DNA from: a virus
IMG/VR virus record: IMGVR_UViG_3300035190_001906
Location: 1-58,751 of that record
Direction: 5' to 3' (one strand)
Length of the DNA stretch: 58,751 nucleotides
Below the pieces are notes generated by a model. It ran no database searches. It was not told the origin of the DNA and saw nothing but the letters and a program-made list of their open reading frames with translations. How positions within the stretch are numbered: the first letter of the stretch is position 1; the number at the start of each line of letters is the position of its first letter. This document shows, piece by piece, positions 1-12,300 of this stretch. The position numbers were made by a program, and so were the translations under genes.

Positions 1-4
1 TTCG

Positions 5-49
5 TTAGGAAGCGATCGCGTTTTATAAATATCTGCGATCGCTTCCTAA
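5..49. terminator. HIP1-armed hairpin, probable terminator
   Basis: A perfect 15-bp inverted repeat (arms 5-19 and 35-49) with a 15-nt loop. Each arm contains the HIP1 octamer GCGATCGC. There is no long T tract on either side, so it is a weak intrinsic terminator at best; it may end the gene that lies before this window. Confidence 0.5.
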
Positions 50-62
50 TAACAAAATTCCG

Positions 63-85
63 TGTTAAAATAATCTTGTTGAGTT
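63..85 (+). promoter_or_regulatory. Extended -10 promoter with conserved start region
   Basis: TGT followed by TAAAAT (66-71) forms an extended -10 element, and GTTGAGTT follows exactly 6 nt later (78-85). The same TAAAAT-N6-GTTGAGTT arrangement occurs at 26487 and 44496, each just before a gene, which supports a real promoter. No good -35 is visible here. Confidence 0.4.
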
Positions 86-230
86 TTCAATTACCATTGA
101 ATACAGAATTTTAATTGAACTTGAGATTTTAAATGAATCACGAAAGTTTTTCGAGAAAAACTTCAATGATTTGATTATATTACATTGTGATTACGGTTTA
201 TGTAATCAACTTGAGTTGTTGGATGAATAA
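69..230 (+). other. Open frame of about 50 codons without a normal start (gene remnant or unusual start)
   Basis: The frame that ends with TAA at 228-230 is open back to a TAA at 66-68. The translation looks protein-like, with an alternating hydrophobic/acidic pattern (for example ITIEYRILIELEI and LIILHCDYGLCNQLELLDE). It has no ATG or GTG; possible starts are ATT at 90 or 96, or a late TTG near 168. It sits just after the conserved promoter element at 63-85. It may be a short gene using a rare start, or a decayed gene end. I do not recognise a family. Confidence 0.22.
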
Positions 231-241
231 ATACAAACAAC

Positions 242-250
242 TGCTACAAT
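242..250 (+). promoter_or_regulatory. Candidate extended -10 promoter of the tape measure gene
   Basis: TGCTACAAT matches the extended -10 form (TGN followed by TACAAT). No convincing -35 hexamer is present at 16-18 bp. Transcription would start near 257, just before the leader hairpin at 265. Confidence 0.4.
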
Positions 251-264
251 AACAGAGCAACCCT

Positions 265-303
265 AAAACGGGGCAAGTCTAACGACTTGTCCCGTTTTGT
301 TTT
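265..303 (+). terminator. Leader hairpin/terminator before the tape measure gene
   Basis: The arms (265-279 AAAACGGGGCAAGTC and 284-298) pair over 15 bp with one G-T wobble around a TAAC tetraloop, and the second arm ends in TTTT with more T following. It has intrinsic-terminator form but lies between a candidate promoter and the start codon at 320, so it may act as an attenuator. Related CCTAAAACGGG hairpins stand before the genes at 32446, 33629 and 44839. Confidence 0.65.
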
Positions 304-319
304 GGACAATTGACTCCCA

Positions 320-3300
320 ATGGAAGAAACAGATCGCTACGGCCTATTCGCGCAATACGACTTTGAGTTGACGGGTGCATCCTTGAAAAATATGGCATCC
401 GTGCGATCGCAATTGTCTGGATTAGAGAAGGGAATTGCCAGGGTTGCCGATGCCGTTAATAAATCGGATTTTGGCCGTGGGTTAGAATCTGCATCTCGTC
501 GCGCTCAAAAATCTACCTCCAAAGCGGGTACAGAAATTGATGAGTTAGCTCAGTCCTTGAAACTTGCTGAGAAAAGGCTGAAACCTCTAAAAAGAGAGTT
601 TAGAGCCTTACGAGCCGAAATTCGGAATGTTGATTTTGGGGGGGTAGAAGATAAGGGTAAGTTCCGACAAGCTGCACGGGAAGTCAAGAATTATGTCGCT
701 ACACTTAAAACTTTAGAATCCCAAATTGAGGGGAATACCGCAGCCGAACGGGAATTTGCTGCAACACTAAAAGCGCAACAACGTATCTCTAGTTCCAAAC
801 TTGAGATGCAGATGCAACAACGAACTGCTGCCCTGTCTGCTCAAAGGATTGGGGAGTTTTCTGCACTCAGAGATATTGGTAGAAATGCCCTGATTCCGAT
901 TAATCAGGAAATAGATAAAGGGGTTAATCTATTCTCCGCCTTTGATGACTCAATGGCTTCCGTTGGAGCAGTGTCGGGAGCAACGGGAAAAGACCTGGAG
1001 AAGTTGCGCCAAACAGCTAAAAATTTAGGAGCTTCAACTCGCTACACTTCTTTCCAAGCTGCGGAAGCTGAAAAATATTTAGCAACAGCCGGGTTCAAAA
1101 CGGCTCAAATTTTAGGGACAGTTTCTAATGCCCTGGAATTAGCTTCTGCTGGGGAATTGGACTTGGCTCGGTCTGCCGATATTTCCTCAAACATCCTGTC
1201 CGGTTTTCGACTCAAAGCGGAACAGTTGTCTTCCGTTGTTGATACCCTTGCCCTAACTTCCGCCTCAGCCAATACGAACATCGAACAATTGGGTATAGCT
1301 ATGACCTACGCTGCACCCCCCGCATCTTTGTTCGGAGCTTCGATTGAGGAAACCTCAGCTTTTATTGGGGTCATGTCCAACGCTGGTATTCAGGCAGATA
1401 AAGCGGGTACGGCTGCTAGGAGTGCATTTTTACGTTTAGCTTCCCCAGTTAAACAAGGGAAAGTTGCTTTAGATTCATTAGGGATTTCAACAATTGATAG
1501 TTCTGGCAACCTCAGAAACTTTGTTGATTTGATGTCTGAAATTTCTGATAAATTAGCCCTCGATCCTGAAACCCTGAAAAAAATTCAGATGGCAGGGGGA
1601 GATTTAGAGTTAATCGAAAATGCTATTCCTGATAGTAAAAAAATTGAAGCCCTCAAGGGAATTTTTGGAACTACCGGAATTTCTGGGGCAACCGCAGCTT
1701 TAACTCAAATGGCTGAATTTAAACGTTTAAGTTTGGCTAACTTAGCTTCCAGTTCTAACACTGACCAGATAACCCAATATTTCAGTCAGATGGGAGTCAA
1801 GGTTGCCGAGGGTCAGGATATTTTCACTGCGATTGGTGAACAAGCCCCAGATTACCAAACCGCAGCTTCCTTAATTACCCAAGCTAATTCTCAATTAATG
1901 CAGTCCAACCTGCAAACCCTGTCCTCCCTCCAACGCAATAAACTTTACGAATATTTCAAGGTTTCTAAGGACAAAGATCTATTCACTGAAATTACCCGCT
2001 CAACCCAAGACTCTCAAGAATCTGTTTCCCGACTCAACACCGCTATGAGTTATTTAGGAGTTGAGATGAAGGTCGAGACTCGCGCTGCCCGTCAAATGGC
2101 AAAAACGATGGAGGATAACTTAGCGGGGTCATTTAGAGCATTAGCGTCCGCCGCAGAAGCCGTTTATATTAACTTAATCGAACCACTCTCCCCAATTCTT
2201 CGACTTGTTATTAATGGCATAACTAAGGTTTTGTTAGTTGTTGCTAATGCCCCTTACCCAATCCGTCTCTTAATTGGATCTGTTATTGGGTTGACCGCAG
2301 CAATGGCGGCAACTGCTGTAGCTGTAGGAACCGTTGGATTTTTCTTGTTCTCGTTTTCTCAAGCCGCTGCAACGGCCGCGATCGCATCTCAAACCCTTGC
2401 ATCTGGATTAATACCCTTAACTGGCTTTTTTCAATCCTCGATGCTGGGATTTATTGGTACTAACCCCCTGGAGACTTTCTTTCAATACAACACTGAGTTA
2501 GCTAGTGATTTTTCGTTGGCGTGGAAAAGAACCAGTCAAAAAACCGTTGGGGGATTGGGGGGGATTTATAAAGCCGTTGTCACTGTCACCAAAGCCACCT
2601 TCCTGTTGTCACGGGCATTTTTGTTTTCACCCATAACGTTATGGGTAGGATCGTTTTTACTGTTAAACGCCTTCATTGAGCAAGCAATTCCAGGGTTCAA
2701 TTTACTCGGTTCCGCCCTGAGTCTTGTTACCGCACCCCTGGGATTTATTTGGGGATTAATCAAGGGTATTGGCCAATCCTTGATGGAAGTATTGGGGATT
2801 GTCGGGGGCGGAACTATTGGTGTTTTAGCTGCTCCGATTCATACCTTCACTAACGCCCTGAATAACGCCCTGGAAACTTTTAAATCATTTTCAGATCGAG
2901 GGGAAGAACTGGGATTGTATTTGGGACGGTCGATTGTTGCCCCGATTGAAAACGCTGCAATTTTGATTGATACAATTTGGCAACAAGTTTTGGGAGGGAT
3001 TCAACTTGTTTCTATGCTTGCGGTGATGTGGATACAGGGGGCATGGCAAGGATTTGTTGATCGCTTCAAACAAATTCTGCAACCTGTCGTTACTATCGCC
3101 CTGACTATTGCCCAACAATTAATTAATGCCTTAAACCACAACCCTACAGAACGGATTCCCGAAGCATGGCACAAAGCCGTAACCTTAATTAAAGGATACC
3201 TGTCGGACTTATTAAAATTTGCTCAAGATATCGGGAATAGAATTGCTGAAACTGGAATTGCGATCGCAACTTATTTCCAAAACCTAATTCAATCCATCGC

Positions 3301-6300
3301 TAATACCGTTGGTGTTATTGGCACAGTCTTTAGAATTGTTGGCAAAGGAATATCCCTACTCTTTAAAGCATTTGTTTTTATTGAAACCAAGGCAATTCAA
3401 GGGATTTTCTTGTTAGGGGAAGCAACAATTTGGCTATATAAAACCCTGTTTACCGTTGGACTTCAAGCCATCGACATCCTCAAGAAGACTTATGATCAAG
3501 CCTTTGAGACAATTCAAATTTTTAGCTCCGCCTTTGGATATGGAGAATTTTCACCCGATGACCGTGCGATCGCACGTCAAACCTTAATTCTCGGAACCCT
3601 AAATAGCATTGGTGCTGCCTTTGGGTTAGTAGCTCAGGGCGGAAGAAAGGTAGTTGATGTGTTCTATAGTATCAATAGCTTAGTGACTCAATCCATTGAG
3701 AAGTTTGATTTATTAACCCTGGCTTTGATGACCGCAGCATCTCTCCCTATGACTTTGATTGGGATGTTAGATGAAGCTGCTCATTTAATTATTCCAGAGT
3801 TAGCGTTACTGACTCAACCGGGATTATTCAAAGCCCTAGTCTATGCTATGCCTGGAATTATTGCCACCGCTACGGCAACTGGGATAACTCAAGGATTCCA
3901 AAAAGGGTTTACAAATGCGATCGCTAAACTTCCAGATCAATTAATTGGAACCGTTGACTGGGTACACAGCTTAATCCCTCAAGATTTGCGTGATGAAATT
4001 AATTTCGCTTTGTCTGACGTATTTAATCGTCCGGTTGATACCAGCGCAGTGTACACCCAAACTCGCGGTTTCCTAGATAATCAATTTAGATCGTTTACCG
4101 ACTACCTACAGCAAGTTGGTCAAACCATCAAAGAATCAAGTATTGCATTTCGGGAGTTTCTCAAGCCGTTCCTAGAATATGACATTCTAGGGGTTGCAGT
4201 TATCCCAGCCCTGACTACAATTATTCCCGCGTTTCAAGCCTTCTGGGAAGTTTTAAAAGCTCCTTCTGTTGCTGGGATTCTGAAATACCTAACTTTTACT
4301 GTTCTTCCGGCTTTAGGTCAAACTATTTTAGCGATCGCAGAATACCTTAATAACATTCGCTTAATCGTAATGCTTCCTTTTGTAAGCGTTGCTGTGCGGA
4401 TGATTCAAATTTTAACCGAGAAAATTCAATCCTTAATTCCTCAAATCTCCAATCTAAGGAAAACTTTACTGGCATTATCTAAAACTTTAGGGGTATTAGC
4501 TGTTCAAGGAATTGCTTCATTTTTACGGACAATTCCTTATGTGGGAACTTTCTTGGCTAACAACTTCCTGTTAATTGTAGATGTCATTGCTACCAGCTTC
4601 CCAATTTATATCAACCTGTTGAAACGCTTTATTTCCGTTGATATGTTGAAAGCGTTAATTCCTGCCTACGCCAAGGTTGTTAAGGGAATAGCCACAGGGA
4701 TTATCTATATGTTTGAGCAGGGATTTAAACCCCTAGCTCAACTATTATTCAAAGCCCTGAATCCTTTTGGGACGTTTAAGTTATTGGGTTTATATTTTAA
4801 AACTCAAGGCTTTAAAGGATTAATTAAGACCCCACAGTTATTAGATGTCTTCGGAGTTCTTAACTTTATTAACCCGTTTGATGTCCTGTTCTCAGTTTCT
4901 AAGAATGTAAATGCGTTCGTTAAACTATTCACGAATAGTGCAGAATTTTCTTATGACATGGTTTTGAAAAAGCAGACGATGTTATTCCAGTCGCTTAAAA
5001 CTAATAGCCCTGCATTTTATAAATATATGCGAATGGGAGCATTGATTCCCTTAGAAGAATTATTAGAACAATCTCCTGCCCTGGTTAAATTCTTTGTTCA
5101 ATTGACCAGGGGATTGATGATGATTTCCCCAATCGTGCAAATTGTTGGGCGAATAGCTTTAGCATTTACGGTTTGGTATCAAATCCTTAAACCCGTGAAT
5201 GAGGAGATGTTGAGCGCGATCGCTGCTACAGAAGTTATGGGGTATAAGCTGAAATTACTGGCTGATACCATTCGAGTATTGCGGTTTTTGGTGGTAGATG
5301 GTTCAGATGCGTTTATCTGGTTTGCTTTCTTTGTTCCCAAGGCGATTAATGCTGTTGTCGTTGCCTTCAGAGTTTTAGGGGATACTGCCTATTACGTCCT
5401 GCACGATGTCATTAGTTTAGGGATTTTAGGATTTAATGCTTTAAAAATTACCGTTATTAATCCTCTCGTAGTTGCCTTAATTGGTGCAACTGTCGCTTTA
5501 AGGGCTTTCTTAACTGTTGTCCAATACGCCTTGATATTTATTCGCCTAAAAACCCAACAATACGGTGATGCTATTCACAAAGGGTTTGGGGCTGTGATGC
5601 AGCAAATAGCTAGTGATGTTTGGGGTGTAATTAGTTTTCTTGGTATCCAACTTAGTAACGCCTTTGTTCTGATAACTTCTGCTGTTCACAGGACTTGGAA
5701 ATCTTTGACTGGTTTGGTAGGTGCGATCGCGCATGAAATTTATTTAATTCTCGTTGACCCCGTTGGGGAATTTAATCGACTGTTGATATTGTTGGTGGGA
5801 GAAGTTAATAACCAAATTGAAAGAACAGGAACCCTATTAGACCGACTCCCATTCAAATCTTTAATTGTATTAGTCCAGAAGTATTGGCGGGAATTGATGT
5901 TTGCAGGAGGGATTGCTTTGCAATTTGTCAAAGCCCTAAATCCTGCGGTGCGGATTAGTTTGTTGTTAATAGATTTAGCTTTAGCGTTAGTCAATGAATA
6001 TGAGACTGGATTTAAGCGATTAGATGCAATTATTCAGGCATTAAGTCATCCTATTGCATTGTTAGATTCCATGATTAAGGGACTGGTTAGCTTCCTGCAA
6101 GGAGGTTTCATCCCCTTAGATGCTGCGGATTGGATTTCCAAATTTATTGCTGGCTTTATCAAGATGATTCCCGTTGTCATGGGAGGATTCTTTGTTGTAG
6201 CTCTCTTGATTAAGCGAGATGTGGGGGGAGCCTTCCAATTGGTTTCCGACAAGGTATTGTTATTTATTGGTCGGATTATCCAAGCGGTTGATGCAGTAAA

Positions 6301-9300
6301 ATCCCTTGGCTATTCTATTAGTCGTATTTACAAAGGGGATTTAGTTCAAATGAACCTTTTAAATACTATTCACGGTGTCCGTTCTAAAGATAATTTCGGC
6401 CCAATTCAAAACCCGTTTGCCTATTCTCAAGATCCCGTTCAACAACAATACGCCGTAGGGATTGGTGATCAACGCAAACAGAAAGCACAAGCCCTGTTGA
6501 GCTACCAGAAAGAACTGGACTACATGGCTAGACAGGAACAGAAAAGAGCAGAACGAGAATTAATTCGGAGAGCTAAAACGAGCCATCCTGACTTAATGAA
6601 TCCAGAGCATAGTTTTTACATGGATTCCCCTGATCAACCTGGGGTTAAAGTTAGAATGTCTGGCGCACAGGTTGAGAAGCGTCGAAATCGGTTTGGAATT
6701 GAGGGATATCAAGTAACCCAATTGGGTCGTAGCGTTATGGGCGCTGCAAACCAAGGATATAATGCTTTTCGATATGGGGAAAGTTATGAAGCAGAGGAAG
6801 CTCGGAAACAAGCTGCGAAAAAATCAGGACTAGCTAGTGTTTACCAACAATATCACGGTCATGATCTAAAACCCGATCACTTAGCTAGGTTATCAGCAAC
6901 AACCAACGATGAAGAAAATATATTTACTCGCAACAGTCTAGCCCCACTTCTTAGATCATTCCAAGATTTCTTTGAAAATATTCATGTTAAAGATTTTAAG
7001 GTCAATGATTTCTATGTTGGGCGTTTAATAGACACTAAATTAAAGAGTGGAATGATGACTCCTAAATCCTTGGATTACCAAGTGGAATCATTTTTGAATC
7101 CGCCCGTAGGAATGGCAAGTTTGTCATCAAATCATCAGGAAGTTTTAAAAAAATATGTGCCAACAGCATCTATACCTACACCGTGGGAACATTCCGAGAT
7201 GGGTGTGAAAGGACTGTACGGCTTGGATGCGTCTAGGTTTGAAGTTGAACGTGAGAGAATGATAAGGGAGTATAAAGAAAGATTAATCAAGTCCCTTGAT
7301 GATCCAAAATATAGTAGGACACACTTTTTTGGTACAGATATGGGTTCGGGCATTGGTACTAGCAATATTGGAGGAGGATCTGTAAATCAATTTTCGTCAG
7401 TGTCAAATGAATTAACACGCGAATTAAATCAAATTATTAGTAATGCGTTTGGCAAAATAAATAGCGGTACAGATAAAGAAACAGCAACTCGTTTAATAAA
7501 AGAGTTTCAATTAGAATTTCAACAATATCAAGCTAAAATGATGGCAAATAATTTGCCTTCTACTCATCGAGATCAGTTCTTGGATTTCACTGAAGCAAAT
7601 TCTAGGGCGATTACGATGGGAGATAACTTTTCTGGGGGTAAAATAGCCACTGGATTTGATGTTATCACTCAAGGGATTACTAACGTTCGTTTGTCTGCTA
7701 ACAGAGCTTCCGGTGAATTAACGGATGAATTGGGCGCAACACGAAAATCATTAATGAGTTTAATAGTGGAATCAACTGGGATTCCTAAAATGCTTGAATC
7801 TTTAAACATTAATAATTTATTAGGTCGCCAAGTTCGGAGTACCGAAAGAAAAGTCAATCGCAACAATCGACAAGCCGAGAAGTTCAAAAGACTTGCCCTT
7901 TATCACCGAGAAACTGGTCTGAGAGCATTCCTGGCGAACAAAGGACATACGGACAGTAATCCTGATACTGCGTTAACTAATTACGGGACGGCGAATAATG
8001 TTGGGGAAGATACGATTTCTGTTTTAAAAAATTGGAGGCAAACAGGTAAATTCCAGAGGGAATTAAGTAGTAAAGAACAGGGGCATATTACTGATTTTTC
8101 TACAACTATAAGAACACAACTGGAACGCTATAACGAGACACAACACTTAGATAATAAAGTCAATGATTTGAACAGCCTTGCTAGGATGATGAACCGACTT
8201 GCTTTGGATAAGACAAAACCGGATTTCAACTCTGGCCATGTTCAGGATTTAGTGAAATTTTTAGAACACGGCGTTATGGCTGATGACGCTAAAGGGAATG
8301 GTATTATCCAAAAAAGGCTGAATGAAATTTTATTGAGTATAAATAGTGCATTAGGTACTGGTGGTAGTGATGCGTGGACTTCTACGATGTTGGAAGAAAT
8401 TAAAGGTAATATTGGTAGGAATAAAGAACCCAAGGACAAAGATAATCTACTTAAAATTATTCGACAAGTTATGTTGAGTGACAAAAAGTTTGATCCAGAT
8501 AAGTTTTTTGTAAGAGCAGATAAAGATGCGATCGCAAAAGAAATGGGATTCCGCTACGAAAGTCAATTGCGAAAAATAGGTGAGACTAAACTTGCTAATC
8601 CCATTCAACAACTCAAGCAGTCCGTCAGGGATTATATCTTCCAGTTTGAGGAAAATATGCTTACCTTCCATCTGGAAAATATAGATACTTTGGGCAGGGC
8701 TAAGGAATTTTTACTGAGAAGATTGAAACTAGAGAAGCTCCCATTTGGGAATATTGCCGGGCGTTTAGATTCTATTATCAATGCTTACTCATCTTTCGCT
8801 GACAAAATTAAAGATCAATATTTAAGATTAAAAGGCACGGGCAAAGAAAACTTAGGCAAGATGAGTACATTCTTCAATGAAAGGATTAACTTTAAATCTT
8901 CAATTGATAGAGCTATATCTAAATTCAAGACAGCTAAATCAGGCAATATTGAAGGTTTCTTGGAGATGGTTAGTGAACGACAAAAAACAAAAGTAACTCG
9001 CCGTTTGCTACAGGCTAATTTCTATGGACAAATGTTAACGTCTGGTGTGGATCAAGCGGATGCACGGAAAGCTATGTTGGCTCTATATAAAAGACAGGGT
9101 GATAGCAAAACCTTGAGACAGGAGATGAAGGGATTTGATCTTGAGGATACTACCATCGCATCCATCGAAAAAGTTTTATCTCAAATCACAAACTTAAAGC
9201 AAGATGAGATTTCTAGGCATCTTATGGACAAACAAGGATTGAGCTTAAAAGGGATGATGCCGATTCAATTCTATATTGCTCAAGAAATTCCTGGGATTTT

Positions 9301-12300
9301 AAAAGGGTTGTTTAAGGATGTCCGTGCTATTACTGGTGCAGCAATTAAGGTTTCTAAAATAGATAAAATCATTGGCAAAATCTTTACCGATGTTGCTGCT
9401 GGTTTGCAACAGACAATTGCACCCAAGATGAGTTCCTTTGTGTTCCGTCAAGCTCGTATTCTTTCGGGTTTATCCCTCTCTGTCTCTAATATTATCCGAC
9501 GCACCTTTGGGGAGAATGTTATCGAAAAGTGGTTTGTTGGTTTATCCAAGACTTTATTTGATAGTTCCATAAAACTTAGGGCAGATATCAAAATATTAGG
9601 AAAAGACTCTAAATCTTATACCGCTAAATTATTAGATGCAGGTCAATTCTTATTTAAAACTTTATCAAATGGAATCATATCTGCTGCTAAAGCCCTAGCA
9701 AATCCTAAGTCTATTTGGATATCTATTCAAGGATTCTTTGGTAAGGTTAAAAACTTCTTCGGTAAATTATTCCCTAAACGCCCTGGAACGTTAGCGGAAG
9801 TTGATCAACAAATTGCTCGAAATCAAATGATCAAGACAAGATCTGAACGTTTGATGGGAAGCAAGAATCTTGGTGAAACCCAAAAAGCTAAAGCCAATAA
9901 ACTATATCAATCTAGTAATCGGGAGTTGGATCGTTTACAAGCAGAACGATTTGCACTTACCAGCACTCCCGAAGCAATTGCAGAGAAAGTGATGGGTTTA
10001 TCGCATAAAATTACACAGAAACAAAGTACGGCTCTTAGAAGAAAATCGCAAATTGAAGCCGTAGAAAAACCTTTGTCTGGGTTGGTAGATCCTGAATACA
10101 AAAAATCCGCTCAAGCCTATGAACAATTGCAAGAAAAACACAGGAGGATTAGGGAGCAATTTAAAGCCGAAAATAAACAGTTAATTGAGGGTGATATAGG
10201 TGGTGATCACCGTGCAATCCCCGCAACACTTGACGCAAAGAGAAAACAAAACAAAGAAATCAAGGGAATGGATTCCTCTATCGAAAAGTTAGTAAAGGAT
10301 CTCAATAAATTGAGAGCAAAAGGTTTGAATAATAAAGCACCAGAATATACAGAAATTCTGTCTAAAATCAAGGATTTAGGTATTAAGAGAAAGAAAGCGT
10401 CTTACGGTAAAATGAGTCCTGAAGAAATAATAGAATACGACAATATTTATGATGAGATGGAGGTTCGTATTAAGAAGTTGGGACAGTTAAGTAAACAGAT
10501 TCAAAAATTAGAGAAGCAAAACCCTAATCTTAAACAGCATCGGAAAAAGAGTTATGCAAATACAGTTGGTGAGATTGAATCTCAAAGATCGACACTAAAA
10601 TCTAATTACGAAAATACTTTAGCAGAAATAGAAAAACTAAAAGAACAGAAGAAATTAATATCTGGCAGAACTTCTCCATTCTTGGTGTTTATGACGGATT
10701 TAGCTGTGCTTACACAGAAAGTTGGTCGTAATATTGTCGATCTTGCTACCAATCAAAAATCTAAGAAAATTGATCTGTTTAAACAAACAGCTAAAGATTT
10801 CATGAAGTTTAAGGAAAAAGTCACTCCTTTAGTTAATGAACTGTTTGCTGAATTGATGCAGAAGGGAGCTAATGCAACGGCTCGATTATCTCAATACTTT
10901 GAAAATGTTGCTCGTAGAAGCGCGATCGCATGGAGACGCTCACAACGAGAAGTTGAAGGTAAAACCTGGCCAGGTTGGTTAAAAGCTGCTTATCGAGTCG
11001 GGAAAACCTTGGTGATGACCTTGAATCATGGGACAACTGACGTTATTTCTGAGGCTTGGGGACGAACCCGAATCGCGGCTACCGAGAATATGCAGCAAAT
11101 GGTTGAATCCGCCCATGAAGCAGGGACAGGTATTCAACGAGGGTTAGGTCAATCCCTGGAAAAAACAGAGGGATTTTTCTCAAGATTAAAAGCCGGATTA
11201 ATGGATTGGGCTTTCCCTGTTCGTAAAATTAATCGTCAAATCGAAGCATTAAAACCCGCCCATCAAGCTGCGAAAGAAAGTTATGAATCCCAGAAGGTTT
11301 ATACCTTCAAAGATGAACGGAAAAAACAACAGAAATTTGGGAAATTCAATTCCCTGAATTTACAAATTGAGCAATTAGAAGCCCAAAAAGAAGCTCAACA
11401 GATGATGAACCGATTAGGTCGGTTTATGGGCGGTTTATTCCCCGGTCGTCAATTTAAAACCCCACAACAATATCCGAAATTAGCTCGAATTGCCTTAAAA
11501 CGTTTTCATCGTCGCTTCAATAACTTCTTTGGAGGATTATTTAAAGCAAAAAGCAAGCATCTCCAACTTCCTGCGATGAACTTTAGTAGTCCTCGTATTA
11601 ACGTCGGTCAGTCAATGGAAGATGCTTCTCGGAGAGTAGTCTTAGCGTGGAAACGTGCGGGTCGAGAAATTCGAGGCAAGGAATGGCCGACATTAATTAA
11701 AGCTGCTTCTCGCGTTGGGAAAACTTTAGTTAACTTCCTAAATCACGGCGCTGCTGATGTTACGACCGATGCCTGGGGTCGTACCCAACGCACCACTGCC
11801 CACTCAATGCACCAAATGGCAGAAACCGCCCATCAAACAGGGGGACAAATTCAAAGTACATTTGAACGGGCAATTAATAAAACTATTCATCTGTTTGGAT
11901 TGTTAGGTAAAAGCGTTGGTAACGTTGGTAGAGCAGGGATGGCAATTGGGGGTGTGGTTTCTGCCACTGGGTTTGCTGCCCAATCAGTGTTCTATTCCCT
12001 TAGTAATATTGGCTTAATTGACGAAGAAACCAGTCAGTCTCTCTACAAAGTCACGGAATTAATTAGTATTTTTGGGGCTGTCACTGGACTTGGAACACCA
12101 CTAATAATGGCATTCACCTCCTCGGTATCGGCACTTGGTACTGTTGCCGCAACGGTGGGGACAGCAGTAATGGGATTGGGACGTGCGATGTCCCTTGCTG
12201 TGGGATTAGGCGCATCTCCCTTCGCTCCCTTGGTATTAGGAATCGGAGCCGTGAGTTTAGCTGTATTTGGACTGTACAAAGCCTTTAATGCTAACTTCAT

